From Scylla paramamosain (lineage: Eukaryota; Arthropoda; Malacostraca; Decapoda; Portunidae): 64,000 bases of DNA. The stretch spans positions 16,017,501 through 16,081,500 of the forward strand of contig NC_087151.1 in NCBI RefSeq assembly GCF_035594125.1. Direction: 5' to 3'. Position numbers and translations under genes: made by a program. Within the stretch, counting starts at the first letter, position 1. Every line of letters starts with the position of its first letter. Below are positions 40,960 through 55,388 of the stretch, piece after piece. The notes under the pieces were generated by a model that saw only the letters and a list, made by a program, of their open reading frames with translations, ran no database searches and was not told the DNA's origin.

Positions 40960-42030
40960 AGAGCATGGAGGTAAAGTGGAAATAGGTTAGATGCTTCTAA
41001 TATGTGATCTAGAATGGACACTAAGTGAAGTACCAGGTGGGTGAAGGAAGGCAGTTATTTATTCAAAATATAATGGTAAAGGTTGTAGGAATGAGTGCCA
41101 CATTTACAGATATTTAAGATTTATAGCATAAGATGATTGTTGGAAAAAGTTAAGGCTTTTTTTATAGGGATATACAGGCATGCATGAGTGATGAAGGAAA
41201 GCTAGGAGTTTGCTGCAGGAATAGGAATCAGATAGATGTGTAATGTCTCAGTGGTTGTTTAATAATTTTATGGATGGCTGTATGAAAGATGAAAGTTAAG
41301 ATAGTAGGTGCTGATGTCAAGCTGAAATAGAGTAGAGTGGGATGGGTTTGTATATGCATGTCTTTGAAAATCACACTATCTTGTGGATAGAAAATGAATG
41401 GGAACTTCAGAGTGGTAGATAAATTCCATGGTGTGTGTGTGGTATGAAATCTGAAGGTGTATGATGGAAAAGCTATGGTGATGATGTTTGAGAGGAGAAA
41501 GGTGTGGTGTTAAATGATAAAGGTTAATTTAGGATATCTTACAGGGTGAGTATCTGATCTCTAGGTAGATATGTGGTTGTGGGAGGAGAGAAAATGGAGA
41601 TGAATGAGTTTCAGTATCTTGGGAACAATGCTGGGTAAACATGGATAAATGAATGAAGAGATAAGAGAGAGGGGTGTGAAAAGTAAGCATACCACAGGAT
41701 CACTTGCAAGTTATGAAAGGGAGAGTGTATATGGATGTAAAGAGAGGTTTATGGAATGATATTTTCTTGCCATTATTAACATATGGATCTGAGACCTGGA
41801 TATGGAATGGGGCATAACTAAGAGAGTCCACTGTAGAAATGAGTTATCTCAAAAAGGCATGTGGAATGACAACTTGGGAAAGGTGAGATCAATGAAAGTA
41901 TATGTGCAGGTTGTATAAATTGTGAAGTGGTAGAATGGGTGAAAAGAAATACAATGAGACAGGATGAGTATAATGAAAGGATGAAGAGCAAAGCATTTGA
42001 AAAAGAAAAAAAAAGTATGTAGGTAAAGTT
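40960..42030 (+). pseudogene. decayed LINE H, RT to C-terminus
   Basis: Plus strand across frames: VPGG.RKAVIYSKYNGKGCRNEC (the RKAV..LYKGKG..EC.NYR block), IYRYLRFIA (..YRGISLL), KMEMNEFQYLGTMLG, NDIFLPLLTYGSETWIWNGA, VEMSYLKKACGMT. Further similarity runs to about 42000. It belongs to the same family as 2886-3510 and 5080-6150. Stops throughout. Confidence 0.62.
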
Positions 42031-42060
42031 AAAGGTAATAATTCTCACCAAGCATCTATG

Positions 42061-44336
<2,276 letters not shown>

Positions 44337-44407
<71 letters not shown>

Positions 44408-44415
44408 TGTGTATG
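44337..44415. repeat. (TG)n at the 3' end of a near full-length LINE
   Basis: About 70 bp TG followed by TGTGCATTTACCTAGTTGTG, the reversed LINE 3' end. Confidence 0.96.
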
Positions 44416-44429
44416 TGCATTTACCTAGT

Positions 44430-47230
44430 TGTGAGATATCGGATAAGAGCCACATTAGACTCATGCTATCCTGTCTTCATATTAACTTTTATCCATATTT
44501 TCTTTAAATTTATGGACTGTCTTGGCATAAACAATCTCATCAATAAGTTCATTCCACAGTGTTATGCTCCTGTGGGGAAAGCTATGTTTCTTGATGCTTC
44601 TTCTGCACACACTCCTTTTCAATTTCTTTCCATGTACTCTGGTACCTATCATACCTGGTATCACAAGACCATCCCTGTCCAACTTCTCCATCCATTCCAA
44701 TATTCTATTAAGTGCTATCAAATCATCTCCTTCCCTTCTTTTTTCCAGTGTAGTAAGACCCAATCTCTTTAACCTCTCCTCAAAACTATACCCTCTTAGG
44801 CTTGTAGAAATTCTATTTGAATTCTTTCTAGCTTTCTGATATCCCCCTTCAAACTTGGTGATCACACTAATGCTGCGTACTCCAATCGTGGACATATCAT
44901 TGTTGTTATCAGTTTTTTTTATTTTTTTATATCTTAATCAATATAGGTGAATGCCATCTTGATATTTCTAAGCAGATAGTAAATTTCTCCAGTGATCTTG
45001 TTTATATGCTTCTCATATGAGTTTATTAGAAATGGTTACTCCCAGATCCCTTTCTTCTGTTCTTATAGTAATTTTCTCATTTTCCAAATATTAGTTGCCC
45101 TCTGTTCTTGCACTATTTCCAAACTTCACCACACATTTCTTGGCATTAAACTCCATATTCTACCTCAACAACCATTCATTTATCTTAATTAAGTCTTGAT
45201 TCAGAGCTTTACAGTCTTCTTCATTTGTTACTTTTCTCATAATCTTAGCATCATCAGCAAAGAGACTCATGTAGCTTGTCACCCCTTCCATCATGTCATT
45301 TTCATATATTACAAATATAACTGGTGCTAGTACCGATCCTTGTGGAACTCCACTTACTACCGCTCTCTATTTTGACTTATTGCCTCTGATTACTGTCCTC
45401 ATTTCTCTGTCCATCCAAAAATCAGTCATCCATTTTAATGATTATCCTCCCAATACTCCTATATTTTTCAATTTCCATATAAGCCTTTTGTATAGTACTT
45501 TATCAAATGGTTTTCTTAGGTCCAAGCATATGCAGTCAGCCCATCCATCTCTCTCTTGCACTAAGTCCATTACTCTTGAGTAAAAGCTTATCAAATTTAT
45601 TACACAAGACCTTCCTTCTCTGAATCCAAATTGTCTCTGTTACCACACTGCTGTCTTCCAGGTATTTCACCCATCTTTTCCACAAATCTTTGCTACCACA
45701 CTTGTCAGCAACACTGGTCTATAGTTTAATGAGTCTTCTTTACTGTGAATTGGGGTAATATCTGCCAGTTTCCAATCTTTGGGTACTTGTCCTTCCAACT
45801 GGGTGGTGCTGATTATATTGTGTACCACTTTGGCTAGTTGTGGGCTAAACTCCTTTAAAATCCAGTTTGACACACCATCAGGTCCCACTACTTTTCTTAC
45901 ATCCACCTCTACCAACATATTCTTTACTTCTTCTGTTGATGTTACTTCTTTCAGACTATTCCCATTTTCCATTGTTATCCTTTCTTCCCTAAAATAATTT
46001 TCCTTAGTAAACACTGAGTGGAAGTATTGGTTGAATACTTCTGCCATCTCTTTTGGGTCTTTGACCATTTCTTCTCTGACTTTTACTCTGCTGATGTCTT
46101 CTTTAATCTTCAATTTCCCATTGATAAATCTATAGAACAATTTTGTCCACAACATTCTTTTCATAATTCATCTGCTCATCTCTGTATATTTTGACATTCA
46201 TTCCTCTTTCTTATACAATTGGCCCACAAGTCATATCTCTTATTTTTCCTCCACTCATTCCATGCTTTTTCTTTCTCCAGTCTAACTTTAGCACATCTCT
46301 TGTTATACCAATCCTTCTTAAATAGATTCTCCCTTGATTTCTTAGGTACCCATTTCCTATTTCTCCACTCCTTTATTATAAATGTCCAGGAATGTGGTCC
46401 ACTTTTCTTCCATGTCACCTGTTTGAAATACTTTGTTCCAATCCACTTTGTCAAAATACTTCCCAGGCTGTCCAAAATTTGTCTTACTATAGTTCAACCA
46501 TTCTATCCTGTGATCTTTTCTTGTACTGATGTTTTTATCCATTACTAAGAACTGAATCAATACATAACTTTTTCCTATTGGGTTTTTGTACTTTAAATCC
46601 TCTACTCTGGCTTATTCCTTTGTAAAAATTAGATCGAGTCTTGATGGTACTTCATTTACTCTGAATCTCGTGTCTTCTTTAACCCATTGTGTAAGAATAT
46701 TCTCAACAGCCAACTCCAGTAATTTGTTACCCCATGATAACTCACTACCTTCTGTAGTCCAACTTTCCCAAGAAACCTCTTTACAATTAAAGTCTCCCAT
46801 CACAAGTATGTCTTCATTTTCTTCAAGCAACTTGGATAAACATGCTCTTATGTCTTCCAGCTTTCACTTGTATTCTTCCTCTCCCCATGAGTTGGAATTA
46901 GTGGGAACATAAGTCACTACAATATTTTGGCATCTTTCCAGATTTCTCTTTAAGCTTACTTTCAGTAATTCTGCCTCCCTTTCCCCACATGTTGTAGATT
47001 CCACTTTCAATTCTTTTCTAACTACGAGCATCACACCTCCACCTTGCTTACATATTCAATTTTTCATATAGAGGTTGTATTTTCCATCTCTAATATTTTA
47101 AATGTCCACATCACTCACCAGTTTTGTTTCAACACTTCCCATATCTGGTTTCTCTTCTTTTAAATAATCTTTTACTTCCAACACTGCTGACATCAAATCA
47201 TTTATATTTGTATAAGTGACTTTTAATCCT
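44430..47230 (-). pseudogene. ORF2 (endonuclease plus reverse transcriptase), disrupted
   Basis: Endonuclease: VETKLVSD, DILVMGDFNCKEVSWESW (46830-46612), FRVNEVPSRLDLIF, DKNISTRKDHRIEWLNYSKT. RT: LFYRFINGKLKIKEDIS, VVGPDGVSNWILKEFSPQLA, VPKDWKLADITPIHSKEDS, LNYRPVLLTSVVAKICGK (46164-45667), then a decayed palm. C-terminal domain: YSFEERLKRLGLTTLEKRR, HGKKLKRSVCRRSIKKHSF and FPHRSITLWNELIDEI (44895-44482). The RT active site around 45250-45300 still suggests LFADDAKIM with frame damage nearby. The family is CR1/Jockey-like. Confidence 0.8.
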
Positions 47231-47479
47231 CCCCCTCTGCATTGTCCTCTCTCCTGTACCAGTTTCTCAGCCTCATGCCTATGACCCTCCAATAGAACCT
47301 CCTCTTCTCCACCTCTGACCTTTTTTTTTTTTCTTAGTTCACTTATAGTGGCTCTCTCTTCCCTGGTCCAATCTTTTTTATCCACACTAGTTTGCACTCT
47401 TCAATTCTGGCCAATTTCTGAGCTTTGCTTATTATTTCTTCAGCTGCCGCTTGTGACCTAAACCTTATTTTAAGGGGAT

Positions 47480-48142
47480 GCTGTCACCCTCAATATATCT
47501 GTCCAATCTTCAAATTTCTCTAATCTCTTCTGTCAGCACCTTGTCTTCTTGTATTGTCTCCACCATTTTATTCACACACACACCTCTTATCCTTCTTTTC
47601 TCTTTCATGCCTCTGTGGTACATATTCCTTTAAATCAAATACAATTAAAGTCTTTTTTGCTATCTAGTGTGTCTCACCAAATTTTCTTTTTGCTTGATCA
47701 CTTTAACAACCTTTTCCATTAGCATGCTGTCATTTACCTTAGTTTGCTCTTCCACAATCTTCCTGAAGTCGGCCTCCTTTTTCTCTTGTTCCTTCTTCCA
47801 AGTTTTCTGCTTTACATTCAACTCATCAACCTTGCCTTCATATTCCATTGTTTTCTTCTCATATAATGAAAATTTACCGTGTAAAACATCATACACACCT
47901 TTCCAAACTCCCTTCTCAGCAGACAAAATTTCAACCATTCTTTCCATCTTTTCCATTCTTACTCACATCTCTCTCTCATTTCACTCTCCAGCTCAATAAT
48001 CCTTCTCCTCATCATGCTCTGTCCAATTCTTCTCTCATCCTCTCCAAAACCAGAAAAATCCTTGTTTTACCTTTGAGATTGTCCCAGTTGGAAGGGTAAA
48101 CTAAGTAGGGGCCAAGGTGGTCCCCTCTTCCTCACTCATTAT
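47480..48142 (-). pseudogene. LINE ORF1, coiled-coil protein, disrupted
   Basis: Starts MSEEEGTTLAP with a stop soon after. A 98-codon open segment (47956-47660) reads MEKMERMVEILSAEKGVWKG, then KTMEYEGKVDELNVKQKTWK, EQEKKEADFRKIVEEQTKV. It is rich in Glu/Lys with heptad-like hydrophobics, hence a coiled coil. ORF1 proteins of LINEs bind element RNA and oligomerise through such coils. Continuity to the C-terminus is broken. Confidence 0.65.
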
Positions 48143-48196
48143 GGCAGTTATTGTACTTTCCACAACTTTTTTTTTGAGACAGGACAGCAACAAGCA

Positions 48197-48202
<6 letters not shown>

Positions 48203-48254
<52 letters not shown>
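48203..48254. repeat. (TG)n at the 5' end of a LINE
   Basis: 52 bp TG immediately left of TTATAATATAATT. The LINE 5' end abuts it. Confidence 0.96.
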
Positions 48255-48257
<3 letters not shown>

Positions 48258-48278
48258 AATATAATTTTTTCTGAATGC

Positions 48279-48410
<132 letters not shown>

Positions 48411-48490
48411 CAAATACAGGGTGGAAAGGATACATGTCTACTGGCAGCTGATTAGATGTCTAACCACCTTCAGGGCATTTGGGTCACTCT

Positions 48491-48525
<35 letters not shown>
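48491..48525. repeat. (TG)n at a LINE 3' end
   Basis: 35 bp TG followed by TTTACCTGGTTGTATTTACC, a duplicated form of the reversed LINE 3' end. Confidence 0.95.
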
Positions 48526-48527
<2 letters not shown>

Positions 48528-49080
48528 ACCTGGTTGTATTTACCTAGTTGTGGTTTATGGTTCCTCTCATCATTTATTAAACTATTCCTGCTTTTTAACC
48601 TCGTTTCCTTATCTTCGGGACAAATCTCCTTACACCCTCGTAAAAAATTCATACTCTTCCCATTTATGTTTTATTCCAATTGCTTCATCGAACTGACTCC
48701 TGTCCACTTGCTCAAAGTAATTCCTCAAATTTTCAAAGTCTGTTCTTCCATAGTTAAATCTTCCTATTCTGTGGTATTCATTCTTTCATATCTTTTCTCC
48801 TACTCTCAATGTACACTCCACCACTACATGATCACTTTCACCTATTGGACATTTATTGTCTGTATCCTTCATGACTTCAGGTTCCTTCATAAAATTAAAT
48901 CTACCCTTGAGGTTTTATCTCCTCTGAACCTTGTATTCTCTTCTACCCAGTGTCACTGAATTCTCCATTGCCATCCTTAACAATTCTCCTCCCCAAGACA
49001 TATCACTTCCATCCACTGACCACTCTTCCCAGCTAACCTCCTTGCAGTTGAAACCTCCCATAATCATTAAATTATTTTCC
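48526..49080 (-). mobile_element. CA-tailed LINE with internal deletion (endonuclease joined to 3' tail)
   Basis: The minus strand begins in the endonuclease (LMIMGGFNCKEVSWEEWSVD, DMSWGGELLRMAME, YKVQRR, PIGESDHVVVECTLRVGEK, RFNYGRTDFENLRNYFEQVD). After about 48600 it meets the CA-type tail CACAACTAGGTAAATACAACCAGGTAAACAC. All RT sequence is missing. Either one element lost its middle or two fragments became adjacent. The 5' border meets LINE D rather than TG. Confidence 0.7.
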
Positions 49081-49087
49081 TAACCTC

Positions 49088-51639
49088 TAATCCTTCTGCT
49101 TATGCTGTTACCCTCTCTTCTCTGTTGGGCTCCTCTGATCACAATTTCATATCTGTATCTTGTCCTATCACTCCAATCCCTCCTCAGAATCCCCCTAAAT
49201 GGAGGTGCCACTGGTGTTTTGCCTCTGCTAGTTGGGGAGACCTGAGGAGGTATTTTGCTGATTTTCCTCGGAATGGCTACTGCTTCCGTGTCAGAGAACC
49301 ATCTCTGTGTCCCTAGCACATAATGGAGGTGATAGTGTCTGGCATGGAGGCATACATCCCACACTCTTTTTCTCGATCTAAACCTTCCAAACTTTGGTTT
49401 AATACAGCCTGCTCTCGTGCTATACATGACAAAGAGATGGTCCACAATAGGTACTTGAGCCATCCATCATCAAAATCTCATGCACTTTATATTTCTGTCC
49501 AGAACCATGCCAAGTCTGTTCTCCAACTAGCCAAAAACTCCTTCATTAACAGAAAGTGTCAAAATCTTTCAAGATCCAACTCCCCTCATCACTTCTGGCA
49601 CCTAGCCAAAATCATCTCCAATGACTTTGCTTCTTCTTTCCCTCCTTTATTTCAACCAAATGGCACCACTGCTATCACATCTATCTCTAAAGCTGAACTC
49701 TTCGCTCAAACCTTTACTAAAAGCTCTACCTTGGATGATTCAGAGCTTGTTCTTCCCTCTCCTCCACCATCTGACTACTTCATGCTACCTATTAAAATTC
49801 TTTGCAATGACATTTTCCGTGCCCTCACTGGCCTAAAACCTTGGAAGGCTTATGGACCTGATGGGGTCCCTCCTATTGTTCTCTGAAACTGTGCCTCCAT
49901 GCTTGTACCTTGCCTAGTCAAACTCTTTCAACTCTGTCTATCAACATCTACCTTTCCTTCTTGCTGGAAGTTTGACTTCATTCAGCCTGTTCCTAAAAAG
50001 GCTGACTGTTCTAATCCCTCAAACTACTGTCCAATTGCTTTAATTTCCTGCCTATCTAAAGTTTTTGAATCTATCCTCAACAGGAAGATTCTTGAATATC
50101 TATCACTTCACAACCTTCTATCTGATTGCCAGTATGGGTTCCATCAAGGCCACTCTACTGGTGATCTGGCTCTCCTTACTGAGTCTTGGGTTATCCTCTT
50201 TTGGAGATTTTGGTGAAACTTTTGCTGTTGCCTTAGACATATCATAAGCTTCTGATAGAGTATGGCACAAAGATTTGATTTCCAAATTACCCTCCTATGG
50301 CTTCTATCCTTCTCTCTATAACTTCATCTCGAAGTTTCCTTTCTATTGTTCTATTGCTGCTGTGGTAGATGGTCATTGTTCTTCTCCTAAATCTAATAAC
50401 AGTGGTGTTCCTCAGGGTTCTGTCCTGTCACCCACTCTTCCTATCATTCATCAATGATCTAAACCAAACTTCTTATCCTATCCAGTCCTACGCTGATGAT
50501 ACCACCCTGCACTTTTCCACATTGTTTTATAGACATCTGATCCTTCAGGAAGTAAACAGTTCATGCAGGGAAGCCATAGAACGTCTGACTTCTGATCTCT
50601 CTAAAATTTTTGATTGGGCAGAGCAAACTTGGTATTGTTCAGTGCCTCAAAAAAAAACTCAATTCTTCCATCTATCAACTTGACATAACCTTCCAGACAA
50701 CTATCCCCTCTTCTTCAGTGACACTCAACTGTTCCCCTCTTCTACAGTGAACATCCTTGGTCTCTCCTTTTCTTATAATCTAAACTGGAAACTTCACATC
50801 TCACCTCTAGCTAAAACAGCTTCTATGAAATTAGGCAGTATGAGATGTCTCCACCAGTTTTTCTCACCCTCCCCAGCTGCTAACTCTGTACAAGGGCCAA
50901 TATCTGTCCATGTATGGAATATGTTTCACATGTCCTGGGGGATTCCACTCATACCACTCCTTTAGACAGGATGGAAATCCTCGGTCTGTCCTTTTGTTAT
51001 AATCTAAACTGGAAACTTCACATCTCATCTCTAGCTAAAACAGCTTCTATGAAATTAGGCAGTTTGAGATGTCTCAGCCAGTTTTTCTCACCCTCTCCAG
51101 TTGCTAACTCTGTACAAGGACCTTATCTGTCCATGTCTGGAATATGTTTCACATGTCCTTGGGGCTTTCACTCATACCACTCCTTTAGACAGAGTGGAAT
51201 CAAAAGCTTCTTATCATCAACTCCTGTCCTCTAACTGACTGTCTTCAGCCTCTTTCTCATCACCACAATGTTGCATCTCTAGCTATCTTCTACCACTATT
51301 TTCATGCTAAGTGCCCTTCTGATCTTGTTAACTGCATGCCTCTCCTCCTCCTCCCACGCCCTCATTGCACAGACTTTTTTCTTTCTCTCATACCTATTCT
51401 GTCCACCTCTCTAATGCAAGACTTAACCAGTATTCTCAATCATTCATCCCTTTCTTTGTTAAACTCTGGAACTCCCTACCTGTTTCTGTATTTCCACCTT
51501 TCTATGACTTGAATTCCATCAAGAGGGAGATTTCAAGACACTTATCCTTCAATTTTTGACTACTGCTTCATACCCTGTTCAGGAACTGGAATCTCAGTGG
51601 GCTTTTTTATTGTATTTTTGTTGCCCTTGGATGTTGTCC

Positions 51640-51641
<2 letters not shown>
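49088..51641 (+). mobile_element. Jockey-clade LINE D, endonuclease end to poly(A)
   Basis: Starts at the endonuclease C-terminus ([20 protein letters not shown]), then SMEAYIPHSF-type linker, AKSVLQLAKNSFINRKCQNL, LTGLKPWKAYGPDGVPPIVL (49323-49886), FPSCWKFDFIQPVPKKADCS and YCPIALISCLSKVFESILNR (49899-50216). The palm follows: FAVALDIS, NNSGVPQGSVLSPTL, LSFINDLNQTSYPIQSYADD with the catalytic pair, and a tandemly duplicated ILGLSFSYNLNWKLHIS region (50747 and 50982). The C-terminus is LSNARLNQYSQSFIPFFVKL. A 3' UTR and about 59 A residues complete it. Stops at about 49318, 49886 and 50247 plus frameshifts make it dead. It resembles BS/X-element-like Jockey LINEs. Confidence 0.85.
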
Positions 51642-51708
<67 letters not shown>

Positions 51709-51713
51709 GAGGG
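51642..51713. repeat. poly(A) tail followed by poly(G)
   Basis: About 59 A residues, then GGGGGGGGGAGGGGGG. The A run is the tail of the preceding LINE D. Confidence 0.95.
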
Positions 51714-51731
51714 GGGACAGGGGCAAGAAAT

Positions 51732-51869
<138 letters not shown>

Positions 51870-52194
51870 GGATGAGAAGAACAAAGAAGCTTTGAAAAGA
51901 AAGCAATAGATAGTTATAAAGATCAACCTGGGTCATTCTACTATGTTAACAGAAGGTTGAAAAACAGGGAAAGTATTAATAAACTTAGGGTGGAGGTCGA
52001 GAAGTATGAAGATGAGACCATAATGGTAGAAGTTATGAATAATTTTTTTCAGTTTTTACAAGAGAATTAATTTAGAGCCCAAGAATGGATGGAAGAACAT
52101 GTAGACTCCCTGGAAGAAATGCAAATTACAATCCAAAAAGTAAGAAAAATAATGGAGGGTTGATGTGAGAAAAGCCTTGAGGCTGGATGGTGTG
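51870..52194 (+). mobile_element. CR1/Jockey-like LINE F, 5' part
   Basis: Encodes [24 protein letters not shown] linker, [32 protein letters not shown], then a decayed VRKALRLDGVSS segment (the ..GPDGVSN block) that stops at the LINE D insertion point. It continues at 52681 with QILKECSKQLEK. Same family type as the CA-flanked LINEs, but its 5' side is TA repeat. Confidence 0.72.
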
Positions 52195-52680
52195 TCAAGT
52201 CGACAGGGTGGAATCAAAAGCTTTTCGTCTCATCAACTCCTCTCCTCTAACTGACCGTCTTCAGCCTCTCTCTCACTGCCGCAATGTTGCATATCTAGCT
52301 GTCTTCTACTGCTATTTTCATGCTAATTGCTCTTCTGATCTTGCTAACTGCATGCCTCCTCTCCTTCCGCGGCCTCGCTGCACAAGACTTTCTTCTTTCT
52401 CTCACCCCTATTCTGTCCACCTCTCTAATGCAAGAGTTAACCAGTATTCTCAATCATTCATCCCTTTCTCTGGTAAACTCTGGAACTCCCTGCCTGCTTC
52501 TGTATTTCCACCTTCCTATGACTTGAATTCCTTCAAGAGGGAGGTTTCAAGACACTTATTCATCAATTTTTGACCACTGCTTTGACCCTTTTATGGGACT
52601 GGCATTTCAGTGGGCATTTTTTTTATTAGATTTTTGTTGCCCTTGGCCAGTGTCCTTCCTACATAAAAAAAAAAAAAAAG
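52195..52680 (+). mobile_element. 5'-truncated LINE D inserted in LINE F
   Basis: Carries DRVESKAFRLINSSPLTDRL, then FYCYFHANCSSDLANCMPPL, RVNQYSQSFIPFSGKLWNSL, PASVFPPSYDLNSFKREVSR (52187-52573) in one intact frame. The standard 3' UTR and a 15-bp poly(A) follow. AAGTC borders it on both sides (52197 and 52679), a plausible short target duplication. This is the best-preserved C-terminus of the D family. Confidence 0.85.
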
Positions 52681-53578
52681 TCAGATCCTGAAGGAATGTA
52701 GCAAACAACTGGAGAAAATACATAATGAGCTCATTAGCTGGGGATAAAGTCCTCACAGACTGGAAAAGAGCAGACATTGTTCCAATTTATATAGGGGGAT
52801 GTCAGGAAGAATCGTTGAATTATAGACCAATGTCCCTGACAAGTGTGGTTGCTAAGATATGTGAAAGAATAATTAAAGATAGCTGGATAAAAAAGTACTA
52901 GAAGACAAAAACAGACTGACTAAAAGGCAATTTGGTTTTAGAGAAGGAAGATCTTGTACAACAAATTTTATATGTTTCTACTCAAGGGTGATAAAGTGCA
53001 AGAAAGAGATGGCTGGGAAGACTGAATTTATCTGGATCTACAGAAAGCATTTGTTAAGGTGCCACATAAGAGACTGCTTTGGTAGATCAAAAACACTGGA
53101 GATCTAGATGTAGTGATTTTGAAGTGGATGGAGGATTTTTTGGAGGACATAGAATGAGAACAGTAATTAGAAATGGAATGGAAAGTCCTTGTGGGGGAAA
53201 ATGATCAGTGGAGTTCCACAAGGGTCAGTACTGGCTCCAGTAATGTTTGCAGTATATATTAATGACATGATGGAAGGAGTGAGCAGTTATGTGATTTTGT
53301 TTGTTGATGACACCAAGTTACTTAGGAAGGTGGGAAGAGAAGAAGATTGCCAAGCACTGCAGCAGGATTTGAATAAAATATGGGAATGGAATCAGATGGG
53401 AAATGGAATTCAACATCAGAAAATGCAGTGTGATGGAATTTGGGAAGAGTAAAAAGAGAATACTAGGCAACTATAAAATGAGAAACAAAAAGATTAAGAA
53501 AACAACAATGGAAAAATACTTGAGAGTAACTATATCTGATAATTTATCACCAGAAAAACACATAAATAGAATTATGGG
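52681..53578 (+). mobile_element. CR1/Jockey-like LINE F, 3' part (RT)
   Basis: Resumes after the D insertion: QILKECSKQLEKIHNEL, DWKRADIVPIYIGG-like, NYRPMSLTSVVAKICERIIK, KRQFGFREGRSCTTNFICF, a LDLQKAFVKVPHKRLLW segment, MISGVPQGSVLAPVMFAVYI (53189 on), ILFVDDTKLLRKVGREEDCQ (catalytic FVDD), FNIRKCSVMEFGKSKKRILG, LSPEKHINRIMG. It then dissolves into a GGA-rich tract at 53578, so the C-terminus and the CA-type 3' end are missing. Confidence 0.8.
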
Positions 53579-53703
53579 AAAGGAGAGGGAAGGAAGGGAA
53601 AGGGGAGGGAGAGAAAGGGAGGAGGGAAGGAAAGGGGGAGGGCAGGAAAGGGTGAGGAAGGGAGGGAAGGGGATGAGAGGACAGACAGACAGACAGACAG
53701 ACA

Positions 53704-53748
<45 letters not shown>

Positions 53749-53793
53749 AGATGTGATGGTGCTGTACGGCCACAGCACTGTATCAGATGTGAC

Positions 53794-53838
<45 letters not shown>
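53579..53838. repeat. GGA-rich tract, (ACAG)n, two (CA)n tracts with a hairpin unit between
   Basis: Purine-rich GGAAGG/GAGAGG (53579-53690), about five ACAG units, CA 53705-53743, a 50-bp unit containing the imperfect palindrome GTGCTGT-ACGGCC-ACAGCAC, then CA 53797-53838. The 50-bp unit has a relative at 63140-63190. Confidence 0.9.
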
Positions 53839-53840
<2 letters not shown>

Positions 53841-54009
53841 AGGTAATGTATTTTGAGATAAGGAAGTAAAGTGACAAAAAAAATCAGCTTCTTCACAAAC
53901 TGGAATCATTAAGCACTTTTAAGTGTTTTCAAAACCTTGAGTTTTGCAATCCTCAAGTTTAGCATTATACCTTAGGAAGAAAGCAGGTGTGAAACTTGGG
54001 AAGGGAGTG
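53839..54009. other. short unannotated stretch
   Basis: No recognised feature between the CA tract and the next LINE. Confidence 0.5.
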
Positions 54010-54926
54010 TATTAGTAGTACATGATCCTCCTCAAAAACACAAATGTCTGTTTGTTAATACAGTTTTCTTCCAAATACTTAAACCATTCATCTTTTATAA
54101 CTCTTTTACATATCTTTACCACCACACTTGTTAATGACACTGGTCTGTAGTTCAAAGGGGATTTCTTATTTCCTCCCTTGAAAATTGGCACTATGTCTCC
54201 TATTTTCCAGTCCATTGGGACTCTTCCCTCTTTTAATGAATGTATTATGACTGTGAATCTTTTCAGCCAACTGTTGACTATGCACCTTTAGAATCCAATT
54301 AGATATTCTGTCTGGGCCTGCTGCCACCTTGCCTTCCTTATATCTTGGTCCTCCATTAACTTCTTCACTTCCTGCACCGTAACATTTATTTCACTCAACC
54401 CTCTACTAACTATCTTAACATCCTCCTGCTCCTGAAAACCACTCTCTCTTGTAAAAACCTTCTGGAAACAGCTATTCATTACTTCAGCCATCCCTCCTGC
54501 CTCTACATATACCACTCCACCAACTTGTAATTTATTTATTCCAACTTTATTCTTTAACTTTCCATTCACATACTGGTTTTACTTGGTCTTCACATTTATC
54601 TATGATGTTCTTTTCATAACTTCTCTTCTCCCTGCTCATTAGTACATATTCATTGCTCTCTTCCACATATTTCTCCCACTGGTCACTTCTTTTATTTCTA
54701 CTCCATCTATTTCATGCCCTTTCTCTTTCTTTTCTCATCCCCTTACATCTATCAAACCAATCATTTACTCTAAGTCCTTCTGCAGATGTCTTTGGCATGT
54801 ACCTCCCAATTCCTTCATTATATATCTCAAGCAAACTATTCAATTTTTCTTCCACTCCCTTTGCTTCATCAATGTTACTCCAATTTCATCAAAGTATTTC
54901 TTTAAAGTGAAACTCAAATTGTAAAT

Positions 54927-54930
<4 letters not shown>
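54010..54930 (-). mobile_element. CA-flanked-type LINE, pre-RT linker and RT fingers
   Basis: Minus strand: KCRGMRKEREKAWNR-like linker, MNGKLKNKVGINKLQVGGVV, EVMNSCFQKVFTRESGFQEQ (54569-54288), then MDWKIGDIVPIFKGGNKKSP, LNYRPVSLTSVVVKICKRVI (54215-54012). The RT palm and 3' end are absent at the low-coordinate side. The 5' border is the TG tract at 54931-54960. Confidence 0.76.

Positions 54931-54960
<30 letters not shown>
54931..54960. repeat. (TG)n between LINE fragments
   Basis: About 28 bp TG followed by TATTTACCTAGTTGTAGTTACC. Confidence 0.94.
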
Positions 54961-54962
<2 letters not shown>

Positions 54963-55071
54963 TTACCTAGTTGTAGTTACCTAGTTGTGACATACGGGAG
55001 AGGAGCTAAGCTCATACTGTCCCGTCTCCATAACTGTTTTTATCTAATTTTTCCTTAGTCATGAATATGTG

Positions 55072-55072
<1 letters not shown>
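54961..55072 (-). mobile_element. CA-flanked LINE, very short 3' fragment
   Basis: Only about 110 bp. It comprises the last ORF2 codons (FMTKEKLDKNSYGDGTV), the short 3' UTR, and ACTAGGTAACTACAACTAGGTAAATA. TG tracts lie on both sides (54931-54960 and 55073-55109). Confidence 0.8.

Positions 55073-55388
<316 letters not shown>

Larger units (their letters stand above)
44416..48202 (-). mobile_element. near full-length CA-flanked LINE with ORF1 and ORF2
   Basis: About 3.8 kb on the minus strand. The 5' end touches a TG tract (48203-48254). ORF1 begins about 48140 (MSEEEGTTLAP), ORF2 begins near 47230 (YTNINDLMSAVLEV) and runs to about 44430. The 3' end is the conserved ACAACTAGGTAAATGCACA tail against the 44337-44415 TG tract. 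Motif order ORF1 coiled coil, endonuclease, RT, C-terminal domain is complete, but stops and frameshifts break every part. It is one of two copies here (with 57059-60878) that reach the apparent 5' end of the element. Confidence 0.85.
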
